A stretch of DNA of 64,000 bases from Verrucomicrobium sp. GAS474 (GCF_900105685.1 NZ_LT629781.1:3100001-3164000); one strand, 5' to 3'; positions 27,358 through 36,642 are shown, numbered from the stretch's first letter. A program made the numbers and translations. Notes: a model not told the origin generated them from the letters alone.

Positions 27358-28575
27358 ATGAAGAACACCTTCCTCGACAAGCTCCTCCACCGGATCGACC
27401 GCGTCGGCTCCGACGACCTGCAGAATTACCTCCAGCAGCTCGCCCGGGAAAAGGGGTTCCTCGAAACCGTCTTCAACACCCTCCAGGAAGGGATCGTCGT
27501 CATCGATCCCGAGGGGCGCATCCTCTACCTCAACCACGCCGTCGAGGACCTGCTGGGGCTCCCCGGGGAGGAAGCCCTCCAGCAGCCGATCTCGCGCTAC
27601 CTGCGCGGCATCCCGTGGGCCTCCCTCCTCGCCGAGAAGCAGATCCTCAACCGCGACCTCGAGGTCACCTATCCCCTCCGCCGCCAGCTCAACCTCAGCT
27701 GCGTCCCCCTCGACGCCTCCGACCACGGCCAGGGCCGCCCCCGAAAGGGCCCGCCCGCGGGCGGCTTCGTCCTGATCTTCCGCGACCTCACCCTCGCCCG
27801 CGAGGAGACGCGGGAGACCATCGAGTCGGAAAAGCTCGGAGCCCTCACCCTCCTCGCCGCGGGCGTCGCCCACGAGCTCGGCAACCCGCTGAACTCCCTC
27901 AACATCCACCTCCAGCTTCTGGAGCGCGACCTGAGGCGTCTCGACGCCTTCAAGTCGCCCGCCACGAAGGAATCGTGGCAGGTCCTCCAGTCGGAGATCG
28001 CCCGCCTCGACACCATCATCGCGAATTTCCTTCGCGCCGTCCGCCCCACCTCCCCCCAGCTGAAGCCGGAGAACCTCAACGCCCTCCTCGAGGAATCGGT
28101 CGCCTTCCTGAAGCCCGAGATCGACGACCGGGACATGCTCGTCGAGATCGACCTCGACCCCGGCGCCCCGGCCCTCCTGATCGACCGGGACCAGATCAAG
28201 CAGGCCTTCTACAACCTCATCAAGAACGGCGTCCAGGCGATGCGGACCGGCGGCATCCTCCGCATCGTCTCCGAGCGGGACGACACCCACCTCATCCTCT
28301 CCTTCATCGACAACGGCTCCGGCATCTCCCCCGACCGGATCACCCGCATCTTCGAGCCCTACTACACCACGAAGGCCTCCGGCACCGGCCTCGGCCTCCT
28401 CATCGTCCGCCGCATCGTCCGCGACCACGGCGGCGAGATGCAGATCGAGAGCCATGAAGGCCGCGGCACCACCGTCCGCATCCTCCTCCCCCTGCCCGAG
28501 CGACGCGTCCGCCTCCTCACCGCCGGTTCCCCCGACGGAGGCGCCCCGGCCTCCGACATCCAAGCCAAGAAATGA
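27358..28575 (+). CDS. cytosolic PAS-domain histidine kinase, NtrB-type
   Basis: 405-residue sensor kinase without membrane helices. An N-terminal helical segment is followed by a PAS domain (about 33-145, EGIVVIDPEGRILYLNHAVE). A HisKA domain has its phospho-acceptor His172 in AGVAHELGNPLNS. The HATPase domain shows N-box NLIKNGVQAM, DNGSGI and TGLGLLIVRRI. It should phosphorylate the NtrC-type regulator whose start overlaps its stop by 4 bp (ATGA). The input signal is internal and unknown. Confidence 0.92.
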   Translation: MKNTFLDKLLHRIDRVGSDDLQNYLQQLAREKGFLETVFNTLQEGIVVIDPEGRILYLNHAVEDLLGLPGEEALQQPISRYLRGIPWASLLAEKQILNRDLEVTYPLRRQLNLSCVPLDASDHGQGRPRKGPPAGGFVLIFRDLTLAREETRETIESEKLGALTLLAAGVAHELGNPLNSLNIHLQLLERDLRRLDAFKSPATKESWQVLQSEIARLDTIIANFLRAVRPTSPQLKPENLNALLEESVAFLKPEIDDRDMLVEIDLDPGAPALLIDRDQIKQAFYNLIKNGVQAMRTGGILRIVSERDDTHLILSFIDNGSGISPDRITRIFEPYYTTKASGTGLGLLIVRRIVRDHGGEMQIESHEGRGTTVRILLPLPERRVRLLTAGSPDGGAPASDIQAKK

Positions 28576-29969
28576 AACATCTCCCCGAACTGAAGGGAAA
28601 CCTCCCCGGCCTCCTCATCGTCGAGGACGAGAAAAACACCCGCGACGGCCTCCGCCGCGCCTTCGAGGACAAGTACGAGGTCTACCTCGCCCCCGACATC
28701 CAGTCGGCCTGGAACGTCCTCGAAACCGAGCCGATCGACCTCCTCCTCACCGATCTCCGCCTCGGCACCGAGAGCGGCATGGATCTCCTTTCCAAGGCCC
28801 AGAGCCTCCCGAAGCCCCCCGTCTCCCTCCTCATGACGGCCTACGGCTCGGTCGACAACGCCGTCGAGGCGATGCGCCGGGGGGCCTACGACTACGTCAC
28901 GAAGCCGCTGAACCTCGACAAGCTCGAGATGCTCCTCGCCCGCGCCCTCCGCTCCACCCGCGTCGAGGCCGAGAACGTCCAGCTGAAGAAGGCCCTCGAC
29001 AAGAAATTCGGCGTCGAGCGCCTCCTCGGGAATTCGCCGGTGATGCAGCAGATCCTGGAGAAAATCCAGCAGGTCGCCCCCGCCCGGGCCAGCGTCCTCA
29101 TCGAAGGGGAAAGCGGAACCGGGAAGGAACTCGCCGCCCAGGCCCTCCACGGCCTCAGCCCGCGCAAGGAAAAGCCCCTCGTCACCGTCCATTGCGCCGC
29201 GCTCTCCCCGCAGCTCCTGGAGAGCGAGCTCTTCGGCCACGAGAAAGGCTCCTTCACCGGCGCGACCGAGCGGCGCATCGGCCGCTTCGAGGAGGCCAAC
29301 CACGGCACCCTCTTCCTCGACGAGATCGGCGAGATCGACGCCTCGACCCAGGTGAAGCTCCTCCGCGTCATCGGCGAGCGGACCCTCCAGCGCGTCGGGG
29401 GCAACCAGACCATCGAGGTCGACACCCGCATCATCGCCGCGACGAACCGGAACCTCGAATCGATGGTCGCCGAGGGGAAATTCCGCGAGGACCTCTACTT
29501 CCGCCTCAACGTCGTCAAGATCACCATGCCGCCCCTGCGGCAGCGCAAGGAGGACATCCCCCTCCTCCTCGCCGCCTTCCTCAAGGAATTCTCGAAGGAG
29601 AACGACAAGCGGGTCCTCCACATCACCCCCTCCGCGCGGGAGGCCCTCCTCGCCTACGACTGGCCGGGCAACGTCCGGGAACTCCGCATGGCCGTCGAGC
29701 ACGGCGTCGTCCTCGCCCGCGGGGAGACCGTCGACCTCCACGACCTCCCCGAGCGCCTCTTCATGCCCCCCGCGCTTTCCGGTCTTGGCGGGACGGGCGG
29801 CACCTCCTTCGATTCCCACAACCTCAATCTTGAGGCGATGGAGAAAAAGTTCATCATCCAATCGCTGAAGATCTGCCAGGGAAACCGGACCGAGGCGGCG
29901 AAGATGCTCGGCATCAGCCGCCGCACCCTCCACCGGAAAATCAACGAGTACCAACTCGAGCACCTTTAA
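28572..29969 (+). CDS. NtrC-family sigma54-dependent response regulator
   Basis: 465-residue activator. The receiver domain has phospho-acceptor Asp61 and the conserved Lys111. The AAA+ domain shows Walker A GESGTGKE (Lys185) and Walker B LFLDEIGEID. The sigma54-contact loop reads GSFTGA at 226-231, where the commonest form is GAFTGA. A Fis-like helix-turn-helix (RTEAAKMLGISRRTLHRKIN) closes the protein. It would activate promoters that use sigma54. The exopolysaccharide genes downstream are candidate targets, but I did not find a clear -24/-12 site near them. Confidence 0.95.
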   Translation: MKHLPELKGNLPGLLIVEDEKNTRDGLRRAFEDKYEVYLAPDIQSAWNVLETEPIDLLLTDLRLGTESGMDLLSKAQSLPKPPVSLLMTAYGSVDNAVEAMRRGAYDYVTKPLNLDKLEMLLARALRSTRVEAENVQLKKALDKKFGVERLLGNSPVMQQILEKIQQVAPARASVLIEGESGTGKELAAQALHGLSPRKEKPLVTVHCAALSPQLLESELFGHEKGSFTGATERRIGRFEEANHGTLFLDEIGEIDASTQVKLLRVIGERTLQRVGGNQTIEVDTRIIAATNRNLESMVAEGKFREDLYFRLNVVKITMPPLRQRKEDIPLLLAAFLKEFSKENDKRVLHITPSAREALLAYDWPGNVRELRMAVEHGVVLARGETVDLHDLPERLFMPPALSGLGGTGGTSFDSHNLNLEAMEKKFIIQSLKICQGNRTEAAKMLGISRRTLHRKINEYQLEHL

Positions 29970-29990
29970 ACCGCATCCCCTCCTCCCCCC

Positions 29991-31781
29991 ATGACTTTCC
30001 ACCAGCTCCTCTACACCCTCGAACTCGGCAAGGGAACCGCCTGGGTCCGCCTCATCACCTTCTCCATCATCTTCCTCGGCCTCGCCGCCTGGTACGACGT
30101 CGGCCTCAATCCGGGGAACGGAAACTTCCACAGCTTCGGCGAGACCCAGGCGATGGACAACGCCCAGATCGCCCGGCAGCTCGCCCGGGGCGAAGGGTAC
30201 AGCACCAAAGTCCTCACCCCCTTCCGCCTCTCCCAGGACCGGAACCGCGCCTTCCTCGCCACCGGCGGCCTTTCGTCCGAACTCGGCTCCGCCGTTCCGA
30301 CCGCTCTGCCGAAACTCTCCCTGCCGGAAACGCTGACCCCGCCCCTCTACCCCGCCGCCCTCGCCGTCCTCTACAAGATCACCGGCGTCTCCTTCGAGGC
30401 CCCCATCTCGGGCAATCCCTTCGCGAACCGGGCCGAGCTCATCGCCCTTCTCTTCAACCAGGCCTGCCTCGTCGCCACCGCCTTCACCGGCTTCTTCCTC
30501 GCCCTCGCCCTCTTCGACCTCCGCGTCGCCCAGCTCTCCGGCATCCTCCTCCTCTTCTCCCCCATCCTCTGGCGCTTTTCCGTCACCGGCCTCGCCACCT
30601 CCTTCACCCTCCTCCTCCTCACCCTCTCCGCCCTCTTCCTCCACCGCGCCTTCCTGGCCAACGAGAAGGAGGAGCGCGGCGCCTCGGCCTCCGTCCTCCT
30701 GAACTTCACCGGCAGCAGCCTCTTCCTCGCCCTCGCCGCGCTTTCCGATTACAGCGCCCTCTGGCTCATCCCCGCCCTCTTCCTCGCCGCCCTCTTCCTG
30801 CGCTCCCGGGGCCTTCCGATCGTGATCCTCCTCGTCGCCTGCGGCCTCGTCGACCTCCCCTGGCTCTTCCGCAACTATTCCCTCACCGGCGATCTCTTCG
30901 GCGGGGCCGTCCTTCTCCTTGCCGCCGGCGGGGAAGGCTATCCCGGCACCCTCCTCCAGCGGTCCTACCATCCGATCGTCGACACCCTCTCCCCCTGGGG
31001 GGCCAGCTTCCACAACCTCATCCACGGCCTCCGCTGGAGCATCGAGAACGGCTTCTCCAACCTGGGAGCCAGCTTCATCGTCTTCTTCTTCTTCGCCGGG
31101 CTCCTTCACTTCTTCAAGCGGACCCACGCGCAGAAACTCCGCTACGTCACCCTCGTCGCCCTCCTCCTCCTCGTCGTCGGCCCCGCCATCGCCGCCTCGG
31201 AGCCGAAACTCCTGTCGAGCCAGAACCGCCTCGTCCTCCTCCTCGCCGTCATCACCGTCTTCGGAGCCTCCTTCTTCCACATCCTCCTCGACCGCCTCGA
31301 GCTCGGCCTCGGCCTCCTCCGCAAGGTCGTCCTCTGGCTCTTCGTCGGGCTCAACTGCTTCCCCTTCTTCCTCGCCCTCCTGAAGCCCGAGGGATCGGCC
31401 TTCCATTATCCCCCCTACCATCCCCCGATGATCACGCTCGCCTCCCGGTGGTATATGGAAGACGAGATCATCGCCACCGACATCCCCTACGCCACCGCCT
31501 GGTACGGCGATCGGACCTCCCTCTGGCTCCCCGCCACCACGAAGGATTTCATCGAAATCAATGACTACGTCCACCCCCTCTCCGGCATTCTCCTGACCCC
31601 CCTCAGCATGAATTCCCAGGCCCTCAACGAAATCTACAAGGGCGAGTGGAAAGGATGGGCCCTCCTCGTCCTCGGCCTCCAGCGTCCCGCCGAGATTCCC
31701 CTCACCGCCCTCATCCGCCTCCCCCCGAACGAAAACGAGTACCTCCTGCTGACCGATCGCCCTCGTTGGCCCCAAAAATAA
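29991..31781 (+). CDS. large multi-pass membrane protein, GT-C-like
   Basis: 596-residue protein with about ten predicted membrane helices and a soluble C-terminal part from about residue 460. An early loop (ETQAMDNAQIARQLARGEGY) has the layout of the first periplasmic loop of GT-C glycosyltransferases and PMT-like proteins, including acidic residues near helix 1. No family is certain. Position between the NtrC pair and the polysaccharide export genes suggests a role in glycan transfer or assembly. It begins 21 bp after the regulator stop, so it may belong to the same operon. Confidence 0.6.
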   Translation: MTFHQLLYTLELGKGTAWVRLITFSIIFLGLAAWYDVGLNPGNGNFHSFGETQAMDNAQIARQLARGEGYSTKVLTPFRLSQDRNRAFLATGGLSSELGSAVPTALPKLSLPETLTPPLYPAALAVLYKITGVSFEAPISGNPFANRAELIALLFNQACLVATAFTGFFLALALFDLRVAQLSGILLLFSPILWRFSVTGLATSFTLLLLTLSALFLHRAFLANEKEERGASASVLLNFTGSSLFLALAALSDYSALWLIPALFLAALFLRSRGLPIVILLVACGLVDLPWLFRNYSLTGDLFGGAVLLLAAGGEGYPGTLLQRSYHPIVDTLSPWGASFHNLIHGLRWSIENGFSNLGASFIVFFFFAGLLHFFKRTHAQKLRYVTLVALLLLVVGPAIAASEPKLLSSQNRLVLLLAVITVFGASFFHILLDRLELGLGLLRKVVLWLFVGLNCFPFFLALLKPEGSAFHYPPYHPPMITLASRWYMEDEIIATDIPYATAWYGDRTSLWLPATTKDFIEINDYVHPLSGILLTPLSMNSQALNEIYKGEWKGWALLVLGLQRPAEIPLTALIRLPPNENEYLLLTDRPRWPQK

Positions 31782-31898
31782 CCCAATCGACAGCCACTTA
31801 GGTCATTTTAGGTATTTTCCCACATTGCCTAATCACCATCAATTTTGTTGTTGTCTTAGCGTAAAAAATAGGAAGAATAAACCAACGTACGCTTGGCA

Positions 31899-33191
31899 AT
31901 GAAATTAAGCATTCCTACCTTGGCGGTTCTGGCAGCCTCCGCCCTCCCCCTCTTCGCGCAGCAGCCCGACCTGGGTAATCTCATTACCATGCCCGAGGCG
32001 GGTGCCGGGGTTGCTCCCCTACAGCAGGGTGAGGAGTACACGAAGACCCAGGCCCAGCTTAAGGCCGAGTCGAAGAAGGCCTTCTCCGTTTCCGCCTCCC
32101 TCCGCGAGGAATACGACGACAATATTTACACAGCGCACGATAATAAGGTCAGCGACTACAAGACCACCGTCGAGCCGAGCTTCCTCTTCAATTATCCGAT
32201 GGCCGATACCCTGCTCTCCGCCCGGTACACCTTCGACGCCACCGCCTACGCCGACCGCGACAAGACCTTCGACTTCGGCCACGACCTCGTCCTCCGCGCC
32301 AACCACACCTTCTCCAGCCGCTTCAGCCTCGACGCCCGGGACCGCGTCCACTACGCCCAGGAACCCGAGATCAGCACCGGCAGCGTCGTGAACCGCGTCG
32401 CCGGCACCTACTTCAACAACACGTTCAGCCTCCAGGGCACCACCACCTGGACCCCGAAGCTCTCGACCGTCAGTTCCTACACGAACGACTATTACAGCTA
32501 CGACGACAAGACCGTCGCCAACACCAACAACCGCGACGCCCACACCCTCCAGAACGACTTCCGCTACACCCTCACCCCCACCGTCACCCTCGTGAACGGC
32601 GGCTCGATCAGCATCCAGGACTACGAATACAAGACCGTCTCCACCACCACCGGCCTCCCGGTCAGCCGCAGCTGGAACTCCTACACGATCTACACCGGCG
32701 CCGACTGGACCGTCCTCCCCGAGGTCACCGTCGGGGCGCGCGGCGGCGGCGTCTACACCGTCTACGACGCGAGCGGCCTCAACAGCAGCTTCGCCCCCTA
32801 CGCCACCGCCTTCGTCACCTGGCAGACCGGGGCCCGCAGCTCCCTCGATTTCAGCTACCTCCACAGCGTCGCCCCGACCGACGTCTCCAGCTACAGCAGC
32901 GCGACGACCGATTCCTTCTCCCTCGCCGGTTCCTACAAGTTCACCGCGAAGCTCACCGGCCGCCTCCAGGGCAGCTATTCGTTGAACAAGAGCGACGGCG
33001 ACACCTCGATCAACGCGGGGGCCAGCAGCTACTACGAGAACACCCTCGGCCTCACCGCCGGATTGGGATACGACCTCACCCAGTATCTCAACCTGAACGC
33101 CGGCTACACCCTGACCAACGTCGGTGCCACCTCCATCGGCAGCTCCTACAACCGCAATCAGATCTCGATCGGTCTGACCGGATCGTTCTAG
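31899..33191 (+). CDS. outer-membrane beta-barrel protein
   Basis: 430-residue secreted protein. The signal peptide is MKLSIPTLAVLAASALPLFA, probably cleaved before QQPDL. The rest alternates hydrophobic and polar residues in strands, is rich in Thr, Ser and Tyr, and ends in Phe (LTGSF), as outer-membrane barrels do. It resembles barrel proteins of the BBP2/EpsL-like type found beside exopolysaccharide genes. A TTG 6 bp upstream is in frame, but the ATG starts the signal peptide. Tandem sequence blocks of Asp/Tyr/Ser-rich strands are visible throughout. Confidence 0.8.
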   Translation: MKLSIPTLAVLAASALPLFAQQPDLGNLITMPEAGAGVAPLQQGEEYTKTQAQLKAESKKAFSVSASLREEYDDNIYTAHDNKVSDYKTTVEPSFLFNYPMADTLLSARYTFDATAYADRDKTFDFGHDLVLRANHTFSSRFSLDARDRVHYAQEPEISTGSVVNRVAGTYFNNTFSLQGTTTWTPKLSTVSSYTNDYYSYDDKTVANTNNRDAHTLQNDFRYTLTPTVTLVNGGSISIQDYEYKTVSTTTGLPVSRSWNSYTIYTGADWTVLPEVTVGARGGGVYTVYDASGLNSSFAPYATAFVTWQTGARSSLDFSYLHSVAPTDVSSYSSATTDSFSLAGSYKFTAKLTGRLQGSYSLNKSDGDTSINAGASSYYENTLGLTAGLGYDLTQYLNLNAGYTLTNVGATSIGSSYNRNQISIGLTGSF

Positions 33192-33334
33192 GCCGGACCC
33201 GCGCCGCAGCGTCCATCCGGGGAGCGGGGAGAGCGCGGGAAATCGCCCAGCAGCACATCGAGTGAGTCCCTCCCCCATTTTTCAGCGCAATGGCTTTGCC
33301 AGAAGCGCGGCCATGACTTAACGTCACTACTTAC

Positions 33335-35524
33335 ATGTCTGTTTCCGAGTCGATCGATCTCCCCCATTTCAATGACTATTGGCGGGTCATCCGCGCCCGC
33401 TTCGGGATCATCCTCACCCTCTTCATCCTGACCTTCGGCACGGGATACTTCGTCTCCGCCTTCGTCCTCCAGAAGCAATACGGCGGCACCGTCGACATCC
33501 GCGTCTTCAAGCAGGACAAGGACGTCCAGGTCTTCAGCCAGAGCGACCGCAACGCCTTCGACCCCATTTTCTTCGAGTCGGAGCGGTCGACCATCGAATC
33601 GAAGGAAATCCTCTATCCCGTCATCAAGAAACTCAACCTCGTCGAGAAGTGGTCCCAACGCTACCTCCACGGGGAGCGCCTCCTGCGCGAGGACGAAGTC
33701 TACGGGATCCTCCTCGGCCGCCACCTGAAGGTCGAGCCCCAGCGCGGCTCGAACATCATCCAGATCACCGGCATCAGCGAGGAGATGGAGGAGGCCCCCC
33801 TCCTCGCCAACACCATTGCCGAAACCTATATCGGCGTCCGCACGAAGAACGAGAAAGACCGGATCAACCGCGGCCTCGACAACGTCGCCGACCAGATCGA
33901 GAAGCAGCGCACCATCGTCACCGACGCCAAGAAGAAGGTCGACGACATGCGCCTCCAGCTCGGCGTCGACATCATCCCCGGCACCCAGAACGAGAGCCAG
34001 CTCCTCGACCAGGAACTCGAAGGGAAGCAGAAGCAGCTCGACGACGCCCGGCAGGACGCCGTCGCCCGCCGCGTCCGCTACGAGCAGCTGAAGAACCTCT
34101 CCACCGAGGACCTCATCGACACCCTCCCCTCCCTCGGCCTGAACGACGCCAACATCGACCAGATCCGCCAGCAGGAACTCCAGGGCAGCGCCAACATCCA
34201 GAGCCTCCTCAAGGGCGGCTTCGGCGAGGAACACCCCCGCGTCCAGTCGCTCCGCGCCGCCGTCGGCCGCGCCCAGGAACAGCTGAAGTCCCTCGCCGAG
34301 GGCAAGCGCCGCGCCCTCCTCATCGATCTCAACGTCAGCGAGGAAAAGCTCAAGCTCCTCGAGGCCGACGTCGCCTCCCTCCGCGACAAGCTGCGCCAGG
34401 AAAAGAGCGACAAGATGGCCCCCTTCCAGGAAGCCGTGAAGGAGCGCGACCGGCAGCAATACATCCTCGACCAATACGAGATCCGCTACAAGCAGGAGAA
34501 CCTCGACCAGCAATCGCCCAGCCAGCCGGCCACCGTCATCTCCCCGGCCAACACGAATCCCAATCCCGTCCGGCCGATCCTGTGGCTGAACATCACCCTC
34601 TCCGGCGTCGCCGGGCTCCTGCTCGGCCTCTCTGTCGCCTTCTTCATCGAATACCTCGACACCAGCGTCAAGAGCCTCAACGACGTCGAGAAAACCCTCG
34701 GCGTTCCCGTCCTCGGGATCATCCCCCGCGGCGTGAAGCCCCTCAACAAGGAGCCTAAGGACACCCCCCACGCCGAGAGCTACCGCATCCTCCGCGCCCG
34801 CATCGACCTCCAGGCCCACTCCGGCCCCGGCAACACCCTCACCATGATCAGCGGCGGCCCGGGCGAGGGCAAGTCGACCACCCTCTTCAACCTCGCCCAC
34901 GTCTGCGCCGAGGCGGGCCAGTCGGTCATCATCCTCGACGCCGACTTGCGCCGCCCCTCCCAGCACACGATCCTCGACATCGCCTCCGGCCCCGGCCTCG
35001 CCGACCACCTCATCCGCGGCGTCCCCATCGCCGACCTCATTCGGGAGACCGCCATCCCGAACCTCCATATCATCCCCGCAGGCGAAGACGCCCACGACGC
35101 CATCAGCCGTTTCGACAACCAGGTCCTCCGGGAAATCATCGTCGAGCTGAAGGAGAAGTACCAGGTTATCTTCATCGACTCCCCGCCCGCCCTCGGCGTC
35201 AGCGACGCCTCGGTCATCGCCCACGAGGTCGACAAGGTCGTCATGGTCATCCAGCACCGCCGCTATCCCCGCGAAATCTCGATCCGGACGAAGAAAGCCA
35301 TCGAGGAAGTCCAGGGGAACCTCGTCGGCGTCGCCCTCAACTCGGTCGCCACCAACAGCGACGAGGGCTATTACTACTACGGCGCCTACGCCGACTATTA
35401 CAACAACCCGAAGAACCGGAAAAAGAAGAAGAAAGGCTCCTCCCTCCAGCCTCGCCCCGCTCCCCCTCTTCCTCCCGGAACCACGCCGCCGCCCACTCCG
35501 CCTTCCCAGCCCGACGAGTTCTAA
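33335..35524 (+). CDS. exopolysaccharide tyrosine autokinase, Wzc/ExoP type
   Basis: 729-residue inner-membrane protein. A Wzz-like domain with a first helix at about 23-45 leads to a long coiled-coil region (about 190-450) and a second helix at about 430-450. The cytosolic kinase has Walker A GGPGEGKSTT (Lys513), Walker A' VIILDADLRRP near 531-541, and Walker B VIFIDSPP near 611-618. The tail has a tyrosine cluster (EGYYYYGAYADYY, about 677-689) and a Pro-rich end. It controls polymer length and export. The gene is followed after 20 bp by the Wza-like gene. Confidence 0.93.
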   Translation: MSVSESIDLPHFNDYWRVIRARFGIILTLFILTFGTGYFVSAFVLQKQYGGTVDIRVFKQDKDVQVFSQSDRNAFDPIFFESERSTIESKEILYPVIKKLNLVEKWSQRYLHGERLLREDEVYGILLGRHLKVEPQRGSNIIQITGISEEMEEAPLLANTIAETYIGVRTKNEKDRINRGLDNVADQIEKQRTIVTDAKKKVDDMRLQLGVDIIPGTQNESQLLDQELEGKQKQLDDARQDAVARRVRYEQLKNLSTEDLIDTLPSLGLNDANIDQIRQQELQGSANIQSLLKGGFGEEHPRVQSLRAAVGRAQEQLKSLAEGKRRALLIDLNVSEEKLKLLEADVASLRDKLRQEKSDKMAPFQEAVKERDRQQYILDQYEIRYKQENLDQQSPSQPATVISPANTNPNPVRPILWLNITLSGVAGLLLGLSVAFFIEYLDTSVKSLNDVEKTLGVPVLGIIPRGVKPLNKEPKDTPHAESYRILRARIDLQAHSGPGNTLTMISGGPGEGKSTTLFNLAHVCAEAGQSVIILDADLRRPSQHTILDIASGPGLADHLIRGVPIADLIRETAIPNLHIIPAGEDAHDAISRFDNQVLREIIVELKEKYQVIFIDSPPALGVSDASVIAHEVDKVVMVIQHRRYPREISIRTKKAIEEVQGNLVGVALNSVATNSDEGYYYYGAYADYYNNPKNRKKKKKGSSLQPRPAPPLPPGTTPPPTPPSQPDEF

Positions 35525-35544
35525 CCGATCCCGGTTTACCCATC

Positions 35545-36264
35545 ATGTCCTCCCCCCTTCTTGCCCGCCTCCTCCTCCTCGTCCTCCTCCCCCTCCTCGC
35601 CTCCTGCATGGGGGAGACCGGCAGCACCTCCACCGCTCCCGCCGCCAATCCGGGAGCCGAAACCCCCTTCGCCACCCTCCCCACTGCCCCCGCAGGCGTC
35701 AACGACCCCGCTCCCGCGACGACCACGACGATCGCCACTCCCGCCCCCGCACCGGCGCCCACGCTGAACGACGACCCTTCCGGCGACATCCTCCGCCCCG
35801 GGGACATCCTCACCATCCGCCTCACCGGCGTCCCGAACGAGGAGAGCTTCATCAGCGAAATGAAGGTCGACGAGAAGGGCGATATCTCGATGCCCTACAT
35901 CCCGACTTCCTTCCGGGCCGCCGGATATACCTCAACCCGGTTGAAGCAGGCAATCGAGGACGCCTATCGCAGCCGCCATATCTTCACCACGCCGAACATC
36001 ACCATCGTCCCCCAGGCCCGCTTTGTGAACGTCAACGGCGAGGTCCGTTCCCCCCAGCGCATCGTCTTCACCAACGACTTGACCGCCCTCAAGGCCGTCA
36101 CGGCCTGCGGCGGCTTCACCGACTTCGCCAACCGCCGGGACATCCAGATCCTCCGCAAGACCGGCGTCCTCCATCTCAACGCCCTCGAGGCGATCAAGAA
36201 CCCCTCCATCGACATTCCGCTCCAGGCCGGAGACCAGGTTCAGATCCCCCGTTCCATTTTTTAA
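35545..36264 (+). CDS. polysaccharide export lipoprotein, Wza-like
   Basis: 239-residue outer-membrane export protein. The signal peptide ends in a lipobox (LASC, Cys at about residue 21). A Thr/Ala/Pro-rich linker follows. The Poly_export domain begins GDILRPGDILTIRLTGVPNE, and an SLBB-like segment is VNVNGEVRSPQRIVFTND. It is shorter than E. coli Wza and has one SLBB domain, so it may form a simpler portal with the upstream barrel protein. It works with the autokinase encoded just before it. Confidence 0.9.
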   Translation: MSSPLLARLLLLVLLPLLASCMGETGSTSTAPAANPGAETPFATLPTAPAGVNDPAPATTTTIATPAPAPAPTLNDDPSGDILRPGDILTIRLTGVPNEESFISEMKVDEKGDISMPYIPTSFRAAGYTSTRLKQAIEDAYRSRHIFTTPNITIVPQARFVNVNGEVRSPQRIVFTNDLTALKAVTACGGFTDFANRRDIQILRKTGVLHLNALEAIKNPSIDIPLQAGDQVQIPRSIF

Positions 36265-36336
36265 TCGAAACGGAACAAAAGAGATTGCCAAAACGGCCGC
36301 CTCTTTGCATCCTGCCCCTCCGCATTCCACGGACAC

Positions 36337-36410
36337 GGGCCCTTAGCTCAGCGGATTAGAGCGGCTGACTACGGATCAGCAGGTCAAAGGTTCGAATCCT
36401 TTAGGGCCCA
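36337..36410 (+). tRNA. tRNA-Arg (ACG)
   Basis: 74-nt cloverleaf. The acceptor stem GGGCCCT pairs with AGGGCCC. The anticodon stem GCTGA/TCAGC encloses loop CTACGGA with anticodon ACG, and the T-arm reads GGTTCGAATCC. CCA is not encoded: the sequence continues ATTTTTT. Only 48 bp separate it from tRNA-Gly, so the two are probably transcribed together. Confidence 0.95.
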
Positions 36411-36458
36411 TTTTTTCAACGTGTGGAAGCGCCGGAGGGCTCCCCTCCCCTTCATTTT

Positions 36459-36532
36459 GCGGGTGTAGTTCAATGGTAGAACGGGAGATTTCCAATCTCC
36501 ATACGAGGGTTCGATTCCCTTCACCCGCTCCA
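36459..36532 (+). tRNA. tRNA-Gly (TCC)
   Basis: 74-nt cloverleaf including an encoded CCA. The acceptor stem GCGGGTG pairs with CACCCGC. The anticodon stem GGAGA/TCTCC encloses TTTCCAA with anticodon TCC. The 3' end and the bases just beyond it are repeated 133 bp downstream. A 9-bp hairpin (GCTCCACTT/AAGTGGAGC, 36527-36548) starts within the tRNA 3' end. Confidence 0.95.
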
Positions 36533-36535
36533 CTT
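36510..36535 (+). repeat. first copy of 26-bp direct repeat at the tRNA-Gly 3' end
   Basis: This segment covers the T-loop, acceptor 3' strand, CCA and three further bases. An identical copy lies at 36643-36668. Such a duplication of a tRNA 3' end is the usual footprint of a site-specific integrase (attL/attR). The 107 bp between the copies hold no gene. Confidence 0.8.
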
Positions 36536-36642
36536 TCCGAAGTGGAGCGCACCCAGAATCCCCGAACCCGAAGGAGAGACTGCCATCGCGCTAGCGATTT
36601 TCCGAAAAAGGGGCTAACTAACCAGCAGGGCCGGGAGGCCAA

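Noticed and set aside
26074-28563. Open frame of 829 codons on the minus strand opposite the amidase and kinase
   Set aside because: Same cause: biased third positions remove stop codons in the antisense frame. The composition is acidic and repetitive, and no start signal is present.
28362-31775. Open frame of 1137 codons on the minus strand across the kinase, regulator and membrane-protein genes
   Set aside because: It is a shadow of GC-rich genes on the plus strand. Its translation is almost entirely Glu/Gly/Asp/Ala, with no family motif, while the plus-strand genes carry complete domains.
31782-33334. Sigma54 -24/-12 promoter for the exopolysaccharide genes
   Set aside because: I looked for GG-N10-GC with flanking consensus before the barrel and autokinase genes. 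The candidates had wrong spacing (11, 12 or 14).
36536-36642. A gene between the two tRNA-Gly repeats
   Set aside because: The 107 bp contain no frame with a start and recognisable product; one frame crosses from the tRNA but is only an artefact of reading RNA sequence.
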